The notes below the pieces were generated by a model that was not told the DNA's origin, ran no database searches, and was given only the letters and a program-made list of their open reading frames with translations. The position numbers were made by a program, and so were the translations under genes. Positions 1-7,384 of a stretch of 30,394 nucleotides of DNA are shown here, piece after piece. Position 1 is the stretch's first letter; each line of letters begins with the position of its first letter. The stretch is taken from positions 1 through 30,394 of the forward strand of contig DATBAV010000029.1 in assembly GCA_036271315.1 (NCBI GenBank). Direction: 5' to 3'. The DNA is from VRUE01 sp036271315 (GTDB taxonomy: Bacteria; Actinomycetota; Thermoleophilia; Solirubrobacterales; 70-9).

Positions 1-1293
1 GCCCGGGGGAAGCTCGAGTGCCCGATCGTCGGCGTCGCGATCGACGACTGGGACGACGCGAAGCTCCACGAGCACGCCACCGAGGCGATCACCAACACCG
101 TCAGCTCGCCGGACAGCGAGGTCCTCGAGCGGCTCATGGGCCGCCTCTCCTACGTGCAGGGCGACTACGCCGACGCCGAGACCTTCAAGCGTGTCGGTAA
201 GGCGATCGAGGGCAAGCGCCGGCCGGTCTTCTATCTCGAGGTCCCGCCCTCGCTGTTCTCGACGGTGGTCAAAGGCCTCGCCGACGCCGGGCTCTCCGAG
301 GACGCCCGGGTGGTGATCGAGAAGCCATTCGGCCACGACCTCGAGTCGGCCCGCGAGCTCAACGCCGAGCTGCGCGAGGTGCTGCGCGAGGAGCAGATCC
401 TGCGGATCGACCATTACCTGGGCAAGGAGCCGGTGATGGACATCACCTACCTGCGCTTCGCCAACGCCACCCTCGAGCCGATCTGGAACCGCCAGCACGT
501 CTCACACGTGCAGATGACGATCGCCGAGAACTTCGGGGTCGACGACCGCGGCCGCTTTTACGACGCGGTCGGGACGATGCGCGACGTGATCCAGAACCAC
601 GCCCTGCAGGTGCTGGCCCTGGTCGGCATGGGCCCGCCGACCGGCAACCACCACGACTCGGTCCGCGACAAGAAGCTCGAATTCTTCAAGGCGACGCGGA
701 CCGCCGACCCCAAGCGCTACGTGCGCGGTCAGTACAAGGGCTTCCTCGACGTCAAGGACGTCGCCCCCGATTCCACTACCGAGACTTTTGCCGCGGTCGA
801 GCTGGCGGTCGACAACTGGCGCTGGAGCGGCGTGCCCTTCTTCATCCGCGCCGGCAAGTGCATGCCGGCGAAGTCGAGCGAGGTCACCGTCGTCTTCAAG
901 CGGCCGCCGCCGCTGGGCGTCGGTGCTGGCAAGCGGCCGGAACCGAACCAGATGACGGTGCGGATCGAGCCCACGCCCGGCGCCCGCATGCGCCTCTTCG
1001 CCAAGCGGGCCGGAGAAGAGGCCTTCGAGCCGGCCGATATGGAGGTCCTCTTCGAAAAGGTGCCGGGCGAGGAGCCCGAGCCTTACGAGCGGCTGCTTGG
1101 CGACGCGATCGCCGGCAACCACCAGCTCTTCACCCGCCAGGACGCCGTCGAGGAGACCTGGCGGATCGTGCAACCCCTGCTCGACGAACCGGGGCCGGTG
1201 CATCAGTACGAGCCCGGCACCTGGGGGCCGCCCGAGGCGGAGAAGCTGACCCGCGGCATCGCCCAGTGGCGCAAGCCCTGGTTGCCCAGCTAG
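1..1293 (+). CDS. zwf: Glucose-6-phosphate 1-dehydrogenase, 5'-truncated by the window edge
   Basis: Oxidises glucose 6-phosphate to 6-phosphogluconolactone with NADP+, the first step of the oxidative pentose phosphate pathway, in the cytosol. Reading frame 1 is open from the first base, so 430 residues are visible. The family is usually about 490-510 residues, so roughly 60-80 N-terminal residues, including the Rossmann nucleotide-binding glycines, lie outside the window. The hallmark substrate-binding/active-site motif RIDHYLGKE is present (His at visible residue 138, bases 412-414), as is the VIEKPFG motif at bases 316-336. The C-terminal half matches the family to its end at TAG 1291-1293. 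The iron uptake genes that follow are separated by 91 bases and look like an independent transcription unit. Identification is very secure; only the start is unseen. Confidence 0.97.
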   Translation, partial: ARGKLECPIVGVAIDDWDDAKLHEHATEAITNTVSSPDSEVLERLMGRLSYVQGDYADAETFKRVGKAIEGKRRPVFYLEVPPSLFSTVVKGLADAGLSEDARVVIEKPFGHDLESARELNAELREVLREEQILRIDHYLGKEPVMDITYLRFANATLEPIWNRQHVSHVQMTIAENFGVDDRGRFYDAVGTMRDVIQNHALQVLALVGMGPPTGNHHDSVRDKKLEFFKATRTADPKRYVRGQYKGFLDVKDVAPDSTTETFAAVELAVDNWRWSGVPFFIRAGKCMPAKSSEVTVVFKRPPPLGVGAGKRPEPNQMTVRIEPTPGARMRLFAKRAGEEAFEPADMEVLFEKVPGEEPEPYERLLGDAIAGNHQLFTRQDAVEETWRIVQPLLDEPGPVHQYEPGTWGPPEAEKLTRGIAQWRKPWLPS

Positions 1294-1338
1294 CAACTCG
1301 CCAGGACGCAATCCCGACCGCCGTGCTAGGTTTGGGAC

Positions 1339-1358
1339 CCCTAATTAGGGAGGCCTAA
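1339..1358. promoter_or_regulatory. Candidate iron-repressor operator upstream of efeU
   Basis: Two overlapping inverted repeats are seen: CCCTAATTAGGG at 1339-1350 and TTAGG-N4-CCTAA at 1345-1358, about 27 bases before the efeU start. The second has the same arm sequence and spacer length as the repeat before efeO (3540-3555). An additional degenerate 19-base stretch at 1326-1344 matches the textbook DtxR/IdeR consensus at 13 of 19 positions by eye. Known DtxR/IdeR boxes use TTAGG/CCTAA half-sites, so iron-dependent repression is the natural inference. The exact regulator is not in the window. Confidence 0.55.
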
Positions 1359-1384
1359 CCAGGCGCTCCCGACCGTCTGACCAC

Positions 1385-2248
1385 ATGATCCCCACCTTCG
1401 TCATCACTCTGCGAGAGGGCGTCGAGGCCTCGCTGATCGTCGGCATCATCGCCGCCTTCCTGGTCAAGGAGGGCCGTGGCGACGCGATCCGCCAGATGTG
1501 GATCGGGGTCGGGATCGCCATCGTCCTCTGCACCGCCGTCGCCGTCGCCCTCGATGTCGTCGGCCAGCAGCTGCCGCAGCGCCAGCAGGAGGGGCTGGAG
1601 ACGGTGATCGGCCTGATTGCGGTCTCGACGATCTCCTACATGATCGTCTGGATGCGCCGCCACGCGCGCGAGATCAAGGCCACCCTCGAAGGCGAGGCAG
1701 CCTCGGCACTCGCCGCCGGCTCGGCCATGGCGCTGGTCGGCATGGCCTTCCTCGCCGTCCTGCGCGAGGGCTTCGAGACCTCGGTCTTCCTGCTCGCCGC
1801 CTTCCAGGACGCGACCGACACCACCGCCGCCGGTGCCGGCGCGGTGCTGGGCCTGATCGCGGCCGTGACGATCGGCCTCGGCCTCTATCGCGGCGGCGTG
1901 CGGATCAACCTGACCCGCTTCTTCCGCGTCACCGGCCTGGTCCTGGTCTTCGTCGCCGCCGGGCTGCTGGCAACCGCCATGCACACGGCTCACGAGGCGG
2001 GCTGGATCAACGGCCTGCAGGGACAGGCCCTGGACCTGACCTGGCTGGTGCAGCCGGGCACGGTCTCCGGCTCGCTGCTGACCGGGATGCTGGGCCTGCA
2101 GCCGGCCCCAACCGTGATCGAGGTCCTCGCCTACGGGCTCTACGCGGTGCCGATGGGGCTCTACGTGATCTGGCCGGATCGCTTCCGCCCGGGCCGGCGC
2201 AGCCGGGTCGAGGGGCGCCAGGGCGCGCCGGTCGAGAGCCCGGCGTGA
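1385..2248 (+). CDS. efeU: FTR1-family iron permease EfeU
   Basis: Integral membrane iron permease of the EfeUOB elemental-iron system, related to yeast Ftr1p, which moves ferric iron across the cytoplasmic membrane after periplasmic handling. The 287-residue protein has the two diagnostic REXXE iron-binding motifs: REGVE at residues 10-14 in the first helix and REGFE at residues 127-131 in a later helix. Hydrophobic stretches account for about seven transmembrane segments, the family norm. The ATG start places the first REXXE at the N-terminus, as in other EfeU proteins. No clear Shine-Dalgarno precedes it. It is followed after 19 bases by efeB and sits just downstream of a TTAGG/CCTAA operator-like palindrome, so iron-repressed expression is likely. 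The C-terminus is a short basic tail. Confidence 0.95.
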   Translation: MIPTFVITLREGVEASLIVGIIAAFLVKEGRGDAIRQMWIGVGIAIVLCTAVAVALDVVGQQLPQRQQEGLETVIGLIAVSTISYMIVWMRRHAREIKATLEGEAASALAAGSAMALVGMAFLAVLREGFETSVFLLAAFQDATDTTAAGAGAVLGLIAAVTIGLGLYRGGVRINLTRFFRVTGLVLVFVAAGLLATAMHTAHEAGWINGLQGQALDLTWLVQPGTVSGSLLTGMLGLQPAPTVIEVLAYGLYAVPMGLYVIWPDRFRPGRRSRVEGRQGAPVESPA

Positions 2249-2267
2249 GACCGCGTCCGGCCTGGCG

Positions 2268-3500
2268 ATGACCGAGCTGACACGGCGGCGACTGCTGGCC
2301 TCGGCGGGCGTCGGCGCCGCCGGCATCGGCCTCGGCGGCGCGGCCGGATACCTGGTCGGCAGCGACTCCGCGCAGGCAAGCGACGGCACCGGCTCGGTCC
2401 CCTTCTACGGCGAGCACCAGGCCGGGATCGACACTCCGGCCCAGGACCGCCTCCACTTCGCCGCCTTCGACCTGATCGACCCGAGCCGCTCGGCGCTGCG
2501 CGAGCTGATGCAGGAATGGTCGCGTGCGGCGGCCGAAATGGCCGCCGGGCAGATGATCGGCGACGCCAACGGGGTCGAGCTGGCGCCGCCCGACGACACC
2601 GGTGAGACCGTGGGCCTGCTGCCCTCGCGGCTGACCGTCACCTTCGGCTTCGGGCCGAGCCTCTTCGAACGGCGCGAGCTGGGCTTGAAGGGCTCGCACC
2701 CCGCCGCGCTGGCGCCGATCCCACCGCTGCCCGCCGACGAGCTGAACGAGCTCGAAAGCGGCGGCGACATCTGCGTGCAGGCCTGCTCCGACGATCCCCA
2801 GGTCGCCTTCCACGCGATCCGCAACCTGGCCCGGATCGGCCGCGGCACCGTGGTCATGCGCTGGTCTCAGCTCGGCTTCGGCCGCACCGCCAGCACCAGC
2901 CGCAGCCAGGAGACCCCGCGCAACCTGATGGGCTTCAAGGACGGCACCGCCAACATCAAGGCCGAGGACACGGCGGCGATGAACCGCTACGTCTGGGTCG
3001 GCGGCGAAGGACCGGCCTGGATGCGCGGCGGCAGCTACCTGGTCAGCCGCCGCATCCGCATGCTGCTCGAGGTCTGGGACCGCTCCGCGCTGGAAGACCA
3101 GGAGCAGACGATCGGCCGCGCCAAGTACAGCGGCGCCCCCCTCGGCGAGAGCGAAGAGTTCGACCCGCTCGACCTCGACGCCGAAAAGGACGGCGAACCG
3201 CTGATTCCGGTCGACGCCCACGTCCGCCTCGCCTCGGCCTCGGCCAATGACGGCGAGCGGATCCTGCGCCGCGGTTACTCCTTCACCGACGGCGTCGACG
3301 AGAGCCTTGGCGAGCTCGAAGCCGGCCTCTTCTTCATCTGCTTCCAGCGCGACCCGCGCTCCCAGTTCGTCCCGATCCAGCGCCGGCTCGGCTTCAACGA
3401 CGCCCTCAACGAGTACATCAAGCATGTCGGCAGCGCCCTCTTCGCGGTCCCGCCAGGCGCCCGCAAGGGCGGCTACGTCGGCGAAACGCTGCTCGGCTGA
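2268..3500 (+). CDS. efeB: Deferrochelatase/peroxidase EfeB (DyP-type, Tat-exported)
   Basis: Heme-dependent DyP-type peroxidase of the Efe iron system. In E. coli the homologue is exported folded and has been proposed to oxidise ferrous iron or extract iron from heme. A twin-arginine signal is visible: TRRRLLASAG at residues 5-14, then a hydrophobic stretch and an alanine-rich cleavage region near residue 36. The DyP GXXDG motif reads GFKDG with catalytic Asp225. The likely proximal heme ligand is His318 in VDAHVRLA, and an arginine pair at 334-335 (RRGYSF) fits the conserved distal Arg. At 410 residues it is of normal EfeB length. It starts 19 bases after efeU and precedes efeO by 87 bases, giving the order U-B-O instead of the common U-O-B. 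Confidence 0.95.
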   Translation: MTELTRRRLLASAGVGAAGIGLGGAAGYLVGSDSAQASDGTGSVPFYGEHQAGIDTPAQDRLHFAAFDLIDPSRSALRELMQEWSRAAAEMAAGQMIGDANGVELAPPDDTGETVGLLPSRLTVTFGFGPSLFERRELGLKGSHPAALAPIPPLPADELNELESGGDICVQACSDDPQVAFHAIRNLARIGRGTVVMRWSQLGFGRTASTSRSQETPRNLMGFKDGTANIKAEDTAAMNRYVWVGGEGPAWMRGGSYLVSRRIRMLLEVWDRSALEDQEQTIGRAKYSGAPLGESEEFDPLDLDAEKDGEPLIPVDAHVRLASASANDGERILRRGYSFTDGVDESLGELEAGLFFICFQRDPRSQFVPIQRRLGFNDALNEYIKHVGSALFAVPPGARKGGYVGETLLG

Positions 3501-3517
3501 GCCCGGCCTCGGGTATT

Positions 3518-3534
3518 CCGACTTAATCTGTCGG
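3518..3534 (+). terminator. Weak hairpin after efeB
   Basis: A 5-bp perfect stem CCGAC/GTCGG with a 7-base loop is followed by TCTTTGTT, just before the efeO operator. It could partly terminate efeU-efeB transcripts, or be chance, since the stem is short. Confidence 0.25.
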
Positions 3535-3539
3535 TCTTT

Positions 3540-3555
3540 GTTAGGGTGCCCTAAC
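3540..3555. promoter_or_regulatory. Candidate iron-repressor operator upstream of efeO
   Basis: Perfect inverted repeat GTTAGGG-TG-CCCTAAC, 7-bp arms with a 2-base centre, 32 bases before the efeO start. It contains the same TTAGG-N4-CCTAA core as the site before efeU (1345-1358). This suggests that efeO has its own promoter controlled by the same regulator, inferred to be of the DtxR/IdeR type. It differs in half-site spacing from the canonical 19-bp IdeR box. Confidence 0.6.
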
Positions 3556-3587
3556 TTTTCTCAATTCCACACAGGAGCCTCCCACCG

Positions 3588-4706
3588 ATGAATCGATTCC
3601 CCGTCCGCCTCTCGCTGGCCGCCCTGGCCGTCGGCCTGGTCGCGCTGCTCGCCGCCGGCTGCGGCTCTAGCGACGATGCGCCCGCCGGCGCCAAGAGGAT
3701 GTCCTTCAAGCTGACCGACGCCGGCTGCGACCCACACGACGCGAAAGCGCCGGCGGGCCCGATCAGCTTCGAGGTGGAAAACGCCGGCTCCTCCAACGTC
3801 ACCGAGCTCGAGGTGCTCGACGGCGAAACGCTCCTGGGCGAGGTGGAGAACCTCTCCGAAGGCCTCTCCGGCAGCTTCTCGCTGAAACTGGAGAAGGGCG
3901 AATACACGCTGCGCTGCAACGGCGGCGAAAACGAAGACGGCACGCTGACCGTGACCGGCGGCGCCCAGGCGCAGGCCAACCCCGAAGCCGAAGCGGCTGT
4001 CGCCGACTACCGCAAGTACCTCGAGCGCAACGCCGACGAGCTGGTCGCGACGACCGCGCCCTTCGTCGCCGCGGTCGAAGCGGGCGAAATCGAAAAGGCC
4101 AAGGCGCTCTACCCCGCGGCACGCATCCCCTATGAGCGGATCGAGCCGGTGGCCGAGTCCTTCGGCGACCTCGATCCGCGCATCGACGCGCGCGAAAACG
4201 ACGTGCCGGCCAGTCAGTTCGGCGGCTTCCACCGGATCGAGAAGGCGCTCTGGGAAGAAGAGACCGCCAAGGGCATGGCGCCGGTGGCCGAACAGCTGCT
4301 CGCCGACGTCGAAGAACTGCGGCAGAAGGTGAAGCACGTCGAATTGCAGGCGGTGCAGATCGCCAACGGCGCCAACGAGCTGCTCGGCGAGGTCTCGGCC
4401 TCGAAGATCACCGGCGAGGAGGAGCGCTACTCGCACATCGACCTGGTCGACTTCCAGGCCAACGTCGAAGGCTCCCAGGTGGCCTTCGAAGCGGTCGAGC
4501 CGCTGCTCTCCAAGAAGGACCCGAAGCTGGCAAAGGAAATCGAAGCGAGCTTCGAAGACGTCTACGCCTCGCTCAGGCCCTACCGGCGCGGCGACGGCTT
4601 CGTCTCCTACACGGAACTGACCAAGGCGGACACGCGCAAGTTGGCCCAGGAAATCGACGCTCTCGCCGAAGAGTTGTCACAGGTGCCGGCCCAGATCGTC
4701 GGCTGA
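3588..4706 (+). CDS. efeO: Iron uptake lipoprotein EfeO (cupredoxin + imelysin/M75)
   Basis: Extracytoplasmic component of the Efe iron system, thought to bind iron and hand it to EfeU. The 372-residue protein starts with a lipoprotein signal whose lipobox LAAGC puts the acylated Cys at residue 25. A small beta-rich cupredoxin-like domain follows (about residues 35-125). The C-terminal two thirds is an all-helical imelysin/peptidase-M75 domain with the conserved HXXE motif (GGFHRIE, His215 and Glu218). In E. coli EfeO is a soluble periplasmic protein, so lipid anchoring fits a monoderm cell. ATG 3588 is preceded by an AGGAG-type ribosome site. An inverted repeat at 3540-3555 probably makes it iron-responsive. 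RecQ starts 19 bases after its stop. Confidence 0.95.
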   Translation: MNRFPVRLSLAALAVGLVALLAAGCGSSDDAPAGAKRMSFKLTDAGCDPHDAKAPAGPISFEVENAGSSNVTELEVLDGETLLGEVENLSEGLSGSFSLKLEKGEYTLRCNGGENEDGTLTVTGGAQAQANPEAEAAVADYRKYLERNADELVATTAPFVAAVEAGEIEKAKALYPAARIPYERIEPVAESFGDLDPRIDARENDVPASQFGGFHRIEKALWEEETAKGMAPVAEQLLADVEELRQKVKHVELQAVQIANGANELLGEVSASKITGEEERYSHIDLVDFQANVEGSQVAFEAVEPLLSKKDPKLAKEIEASFEDVYASLRPYRRGDGFVSYTELTKADTRKLAQEIDALAEELSQVPAQIVG

Positions 4707-4725
4707 GACCCATAGCCTGGTCTAC

Positions 4726-6246
4726 ATGACCGTCGTCACCACAGGCAGGGCCGACCAGCTGCTCGAAGCACTTGGCTTCGAGAGCTGGCGGCCCGGACAG
4801 CGCGAGGCAGTCGAGGCCGGGCTCGAGGGGCGCGACTCGCTGATCGTGATGCCGACCGGCGGCGGCAAGAGCCTCTGCTACCAGCTGCCTGGCCTGGCCA
4901 GCGAGGACCTGACGATCGTCGTCAGCCCGCTGATCGCGCTGATGCAGGACCAGTGGCGGCGGCTCACCGCCGCCGGGCACCCGGTGGCGATGATCTCCTC
5001 GGCGATGAGCCCGGAGGGCATCCGCAACGCCCTCGATCAGGTCCGCGGCGGCGCGGCCCGGATCGTCTACTGCTCGCCGGAGCGCTTCGCCTCGACCGTC
5101 TTCCTCGACGCCCTGGCGCAGCGGCGGATCGACCTGCTGGCGGTCGACGAGGCGCACTGCGTCTCCGAATGGGGGCACGACTTCCGTCCCGACTACCTGC
5201 GCCTGCCCGAGATCGCCGAGCGACTGGGGCGGCCGCCGGTGATGGCCTGCACGGCAACGGCGACCAAGGCCGTGGCGGCCGAGATCGTCTCCCGCTTCGG
5301 CCTCGAGCAACCGCTGCAGGTGCGCTCCGGCTTCGACCGGCCCAACCTCTCCTTCGACGTCGTGCGCCTCGAAGGCAAGGGCTCGAAGGCGAGGCGGCTG
5401 GCCCTGCTCGAAGGCGGGCTCGCCGACCCCGCGAACCGGCCGGCGATCGTCTACTGCGGCACCCGCCGCGACACCGACGAGGTCGCCCAGGCGCTGCGCG
5501 ACTCCGGCCTGCGGGCGCTCGCCTACCACGCCGGCATGGAGTCCGATGCCCGCACCTCGACCCAGCGCCGCTTCATGGAAGGCGACGCGGAAGTGATCGT
5601 CGCCACCAACGCCTTCGGCATGGGTGTCGACAAGGCCGACGTGCGCTCGGTCTGGCACATGGCGATCCCGACCAGCCTCGAGGCCTACTACCAGGAGGCC
5701 GGCCGCGGCGGCCGCGACGGCCTGCCGGCGAAGGCGGTGCTGCTGGCGATGAAGGCCGACCTCGGCCGCCTCGTGCGCTTCATCGAGCAGCGCGACCCCG
5801 AGCTGACGATCGCCCGCGAGCGCGGCTGGCGCGACTACCGCACGATCAAGTCGTTCATCTACGGCGATCGCTGCCGGCGACGCAGCATCCTCGACCACTT
5901 CGGCGATCGCGAGGCCGGCCGGCCACTGGGCCGCTGCTGCGACGTCTGCGACGGCGCTGGCTGGCTGCCCGACCCGGAGACGATCGTGGTGCGCCGCACG
6001 GCCAAGCCGAAGGCGCCGCCGGCCGAGCTGGCGGAAGCCGACGCGCCGCTCTTCGAGGAGCTGAAGGCCTGGCGGCTGAAGGCCGCGGCCGGCAAGCCCG
6101 CCTACACCGTCGCCCACAACAAGACGCTGGCGGCGATTGCCGCCAGCCGTCCCGCTGACGAGGCCAGCCTGGCCGAGATCAGCGGCGTCGGGCCGAGCTT
6201 CGTCGCCAAGTACGCCGACGAAGTGCTGCAACTCGTCGCCCAGTAG
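4726..6246 (+). CDS. recQ: RecQ-family ATP-dependent DNA helicase, short form
   Basis: Superfamily 2 helicase unwinding DNA 3'-5' in recombination and repair. Visible motifs are Walker A in MPTGGGKSLCYQLP (Lys48), the DEAH box at residues 141-144, and the RecQ-type motif VI region around QEAGRGGRDG. The zinc cluster is complete: Cys383, Cys404, Cys405 and Cys408. The HRDC domain occupies about residues 442-506 (AHNKTLAAIA, EISGVGPSFVAKY). At 506 residues it is about 100 shorter than E. coli RecQ. The missing piece is the winged-helix (RQC) domain, because only some 30 residues separate the last zinc Cys from the HRDC domain. The gene follows efeO after 19 bases, so read-through from the iron locus is possible though functionally unrelated. 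Confidence 0.94.
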   Translation: MTVVTTGRADQLLEALGFESWRPGQREAVEAGLEGRDSLIVMPTGGGKSLCYQLPGLASEDLTIVVSPLIALMQDQWRRLTAAGHPVAMISSAMSPEGIRNALDQVRGGAARIVYCSPERFASTVFLDALAQRRIDLLAVDEAHCVSEWGHDFRPDYLRLPEIAERLGRPPVMACTATATKAVAAEIVSRFGLEQPLQVRSGFDRPNLSFDVVRLEGKGSKARRLALLEGGLADPANRPAIVYCGTRRDTDEVAQALRDSGLRALAYHAGMESDARTSTQRRFMEGDAEVIVATNAFGMGVDKADVRSVWHMAIPTSLEAYYQEAGRGGRDGLPAKAVLLAMKADLGRLVRFIEQRDPELTIARERGWRDYRTIKSFIYGDRCRRRSILDHFGDREAGRPLGRCCDVCDGAGWLPDPETIVVRRTAKPKAPPAELAEADAPLFEELKAWRLKAAAGKPAYTVAHNKTLAAIAASRPADEASLAEISGVGPSFVAKYADEVLQLVAQ

Positions 6247-6316
6247 CCAGGGCAACCCGACGCCGGCGACGGTGTTGTCGCAAGGTGGTCGGCCAACCCG
6301 GATCGAAGTCCCCTCG

Positions 6317-7384
6317 ATGAATCGCCGCATCTCGAAACGCCTCTTCGCGCTGGCGCTCGTCGCCGCCCTCTGCGCTGCCCTGCCCGCCGCGGCGCCGGCC
6401 GGCACCCTGCTGCCGAAGGGCAAGAAGATCTTCTTTGGGGTCAGCGACACCGGCAACCCGGCCGACTTCGGCCACTTCTCCGCCGACCTGCACAAGCACC
6501 CGGCGCTGATCGAGAGCTTCCGCAGCTGGGGCGCCGAATTCCCCGACTCGATCGAACGCTGGCAGGCGGCGCGGGCGCGGCCGGTCCTGCACCTGACCAC
6601 CGCCGACTCTGGCGACGGGCACGAGCTGATCAGCCCGCGCTCGATCGCCCAGGGCTACGGCGACGAATACCTGATCCGGCTCAACCGGCTGTTCTGGGAG
6701 AAGAAAATGGCCGCCTACATTCGCCCCCTGGGCGAGCCCAACCGCTGCCTCAACGTCTACTCCGCCTACGACTGCGCCGGCAAGCTGCGCGACGCTGCCC
6801 ACAAGCCGCGCTGGTACCGCCTCGCCTTCCGCCGCATCTACATCCTCGTCCACGGCGGTGGCAGCCGCGCCAAGATCAACGCCGAGCTAGGTGAAACCGG
6901 TCTCCCGCCGCTGCGCGCCGGCGGCGGTGGCCTGCCCCGCGCGCCCGTCGCGGTGCTCTGGAGCACCCTGCCAGCCGGTTCGCCGACCGTGCCCCAGAAC
7001 CGGCCCAAATACTTCTACCCCGGCGACAAATACGTCGACTGGGTCGGCACCGACTTCTACTCCGACGACCAAGACTGGAAAGCGCTCACCGGCCTCTACA
7101 ACCGCTTCTCGGACAAGCCCTTCGCGATCCCCGAGTTCGGCATCTCAACCGGCGCCGACGACCCCGCCTACATGGAACGCCTGCTGGGCTGGGTCCGCGG
7201 CCACAAGCGCTGCAAGATGCTCATCTACTATCAGGACTTCGGCTCGACCAGCTCCTACCGGATCCAGAACTACCCCTCCAGCCTGTCCGTCCTCAGCGAC
7301 GCGCTGCACCACTCTGCCTTCCCCGCTTTCGCGCCGAACCCGCCGCTTGCCCCGCCGCCCCCGCCGGGCGGTCTTGCGCCTTAG
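6317..7384 (+). CDS. Secreted glycoside hydrolase family 26-like protein
   Basis: A 355-residue exported protein with a clan GH-A (TIM-barrel) look, closest in pattern to GH26 beta-mannanase-like proteins. The signal peptide spans about residues 1-29 (basic start, hydrophobic core, APAG cleavage region). Candidate catalytic residues are Glu140 in RPLGEPN (acid/base position) and Glu273 in FAIPEFG (nucleophile position), matching the two-glutamate scheme of the clan. WVGTDFYS and FFGVSDTGN also resemble GH26-like sequences. The substrate cannot be told. ATG 6317 was chosen because it starts directly at the signal peptide; the open frame extends further upstream only into recQ. The C-terminus is a proline-rich tail (from about 7330) that lies antisense to the end of the converging beta-propeller gene. 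Confidence 0.75.
   Translation: MNRRISKRLFALALVAALCAALPAAAPAGTLLPKGKKIFFGVSDTGNPADFGHFSADLHKHPALIESFRSWGAEFPDSIERWQAARARPVLHLTTADSGDGHELISPRSIAQGYGDEYLIRLNRLFWEKKMAAYIRPLGEPNRCLNVYSAYDCAGKLRDAAHKPRWYRLAFRRIYILVHGGGSRAKINAELGETGLPPLRAGGGGLPRAPVAVLWSTLPAGSPTVPQNRPKYFYPGDKYVDWVGTDFYSDDQDWKALTGLYNRFSDKPFAIPEFGISTGADDPAYMERLLGWVRGHKRCKMLIYYQDFGSTSSYRIQNYPSSLSVLSDALHHSAFPAFAPNPPLAPPPPPGGLAP

Noticed and set aside
4573..6600. A 675-codon open frame antisense to recQ and its flanks
   Set aside because: Long antisense frames are expected in GC-rich DNA. The translation is low complexity with no motif, whereas recQ on the other strand has every helicase block.
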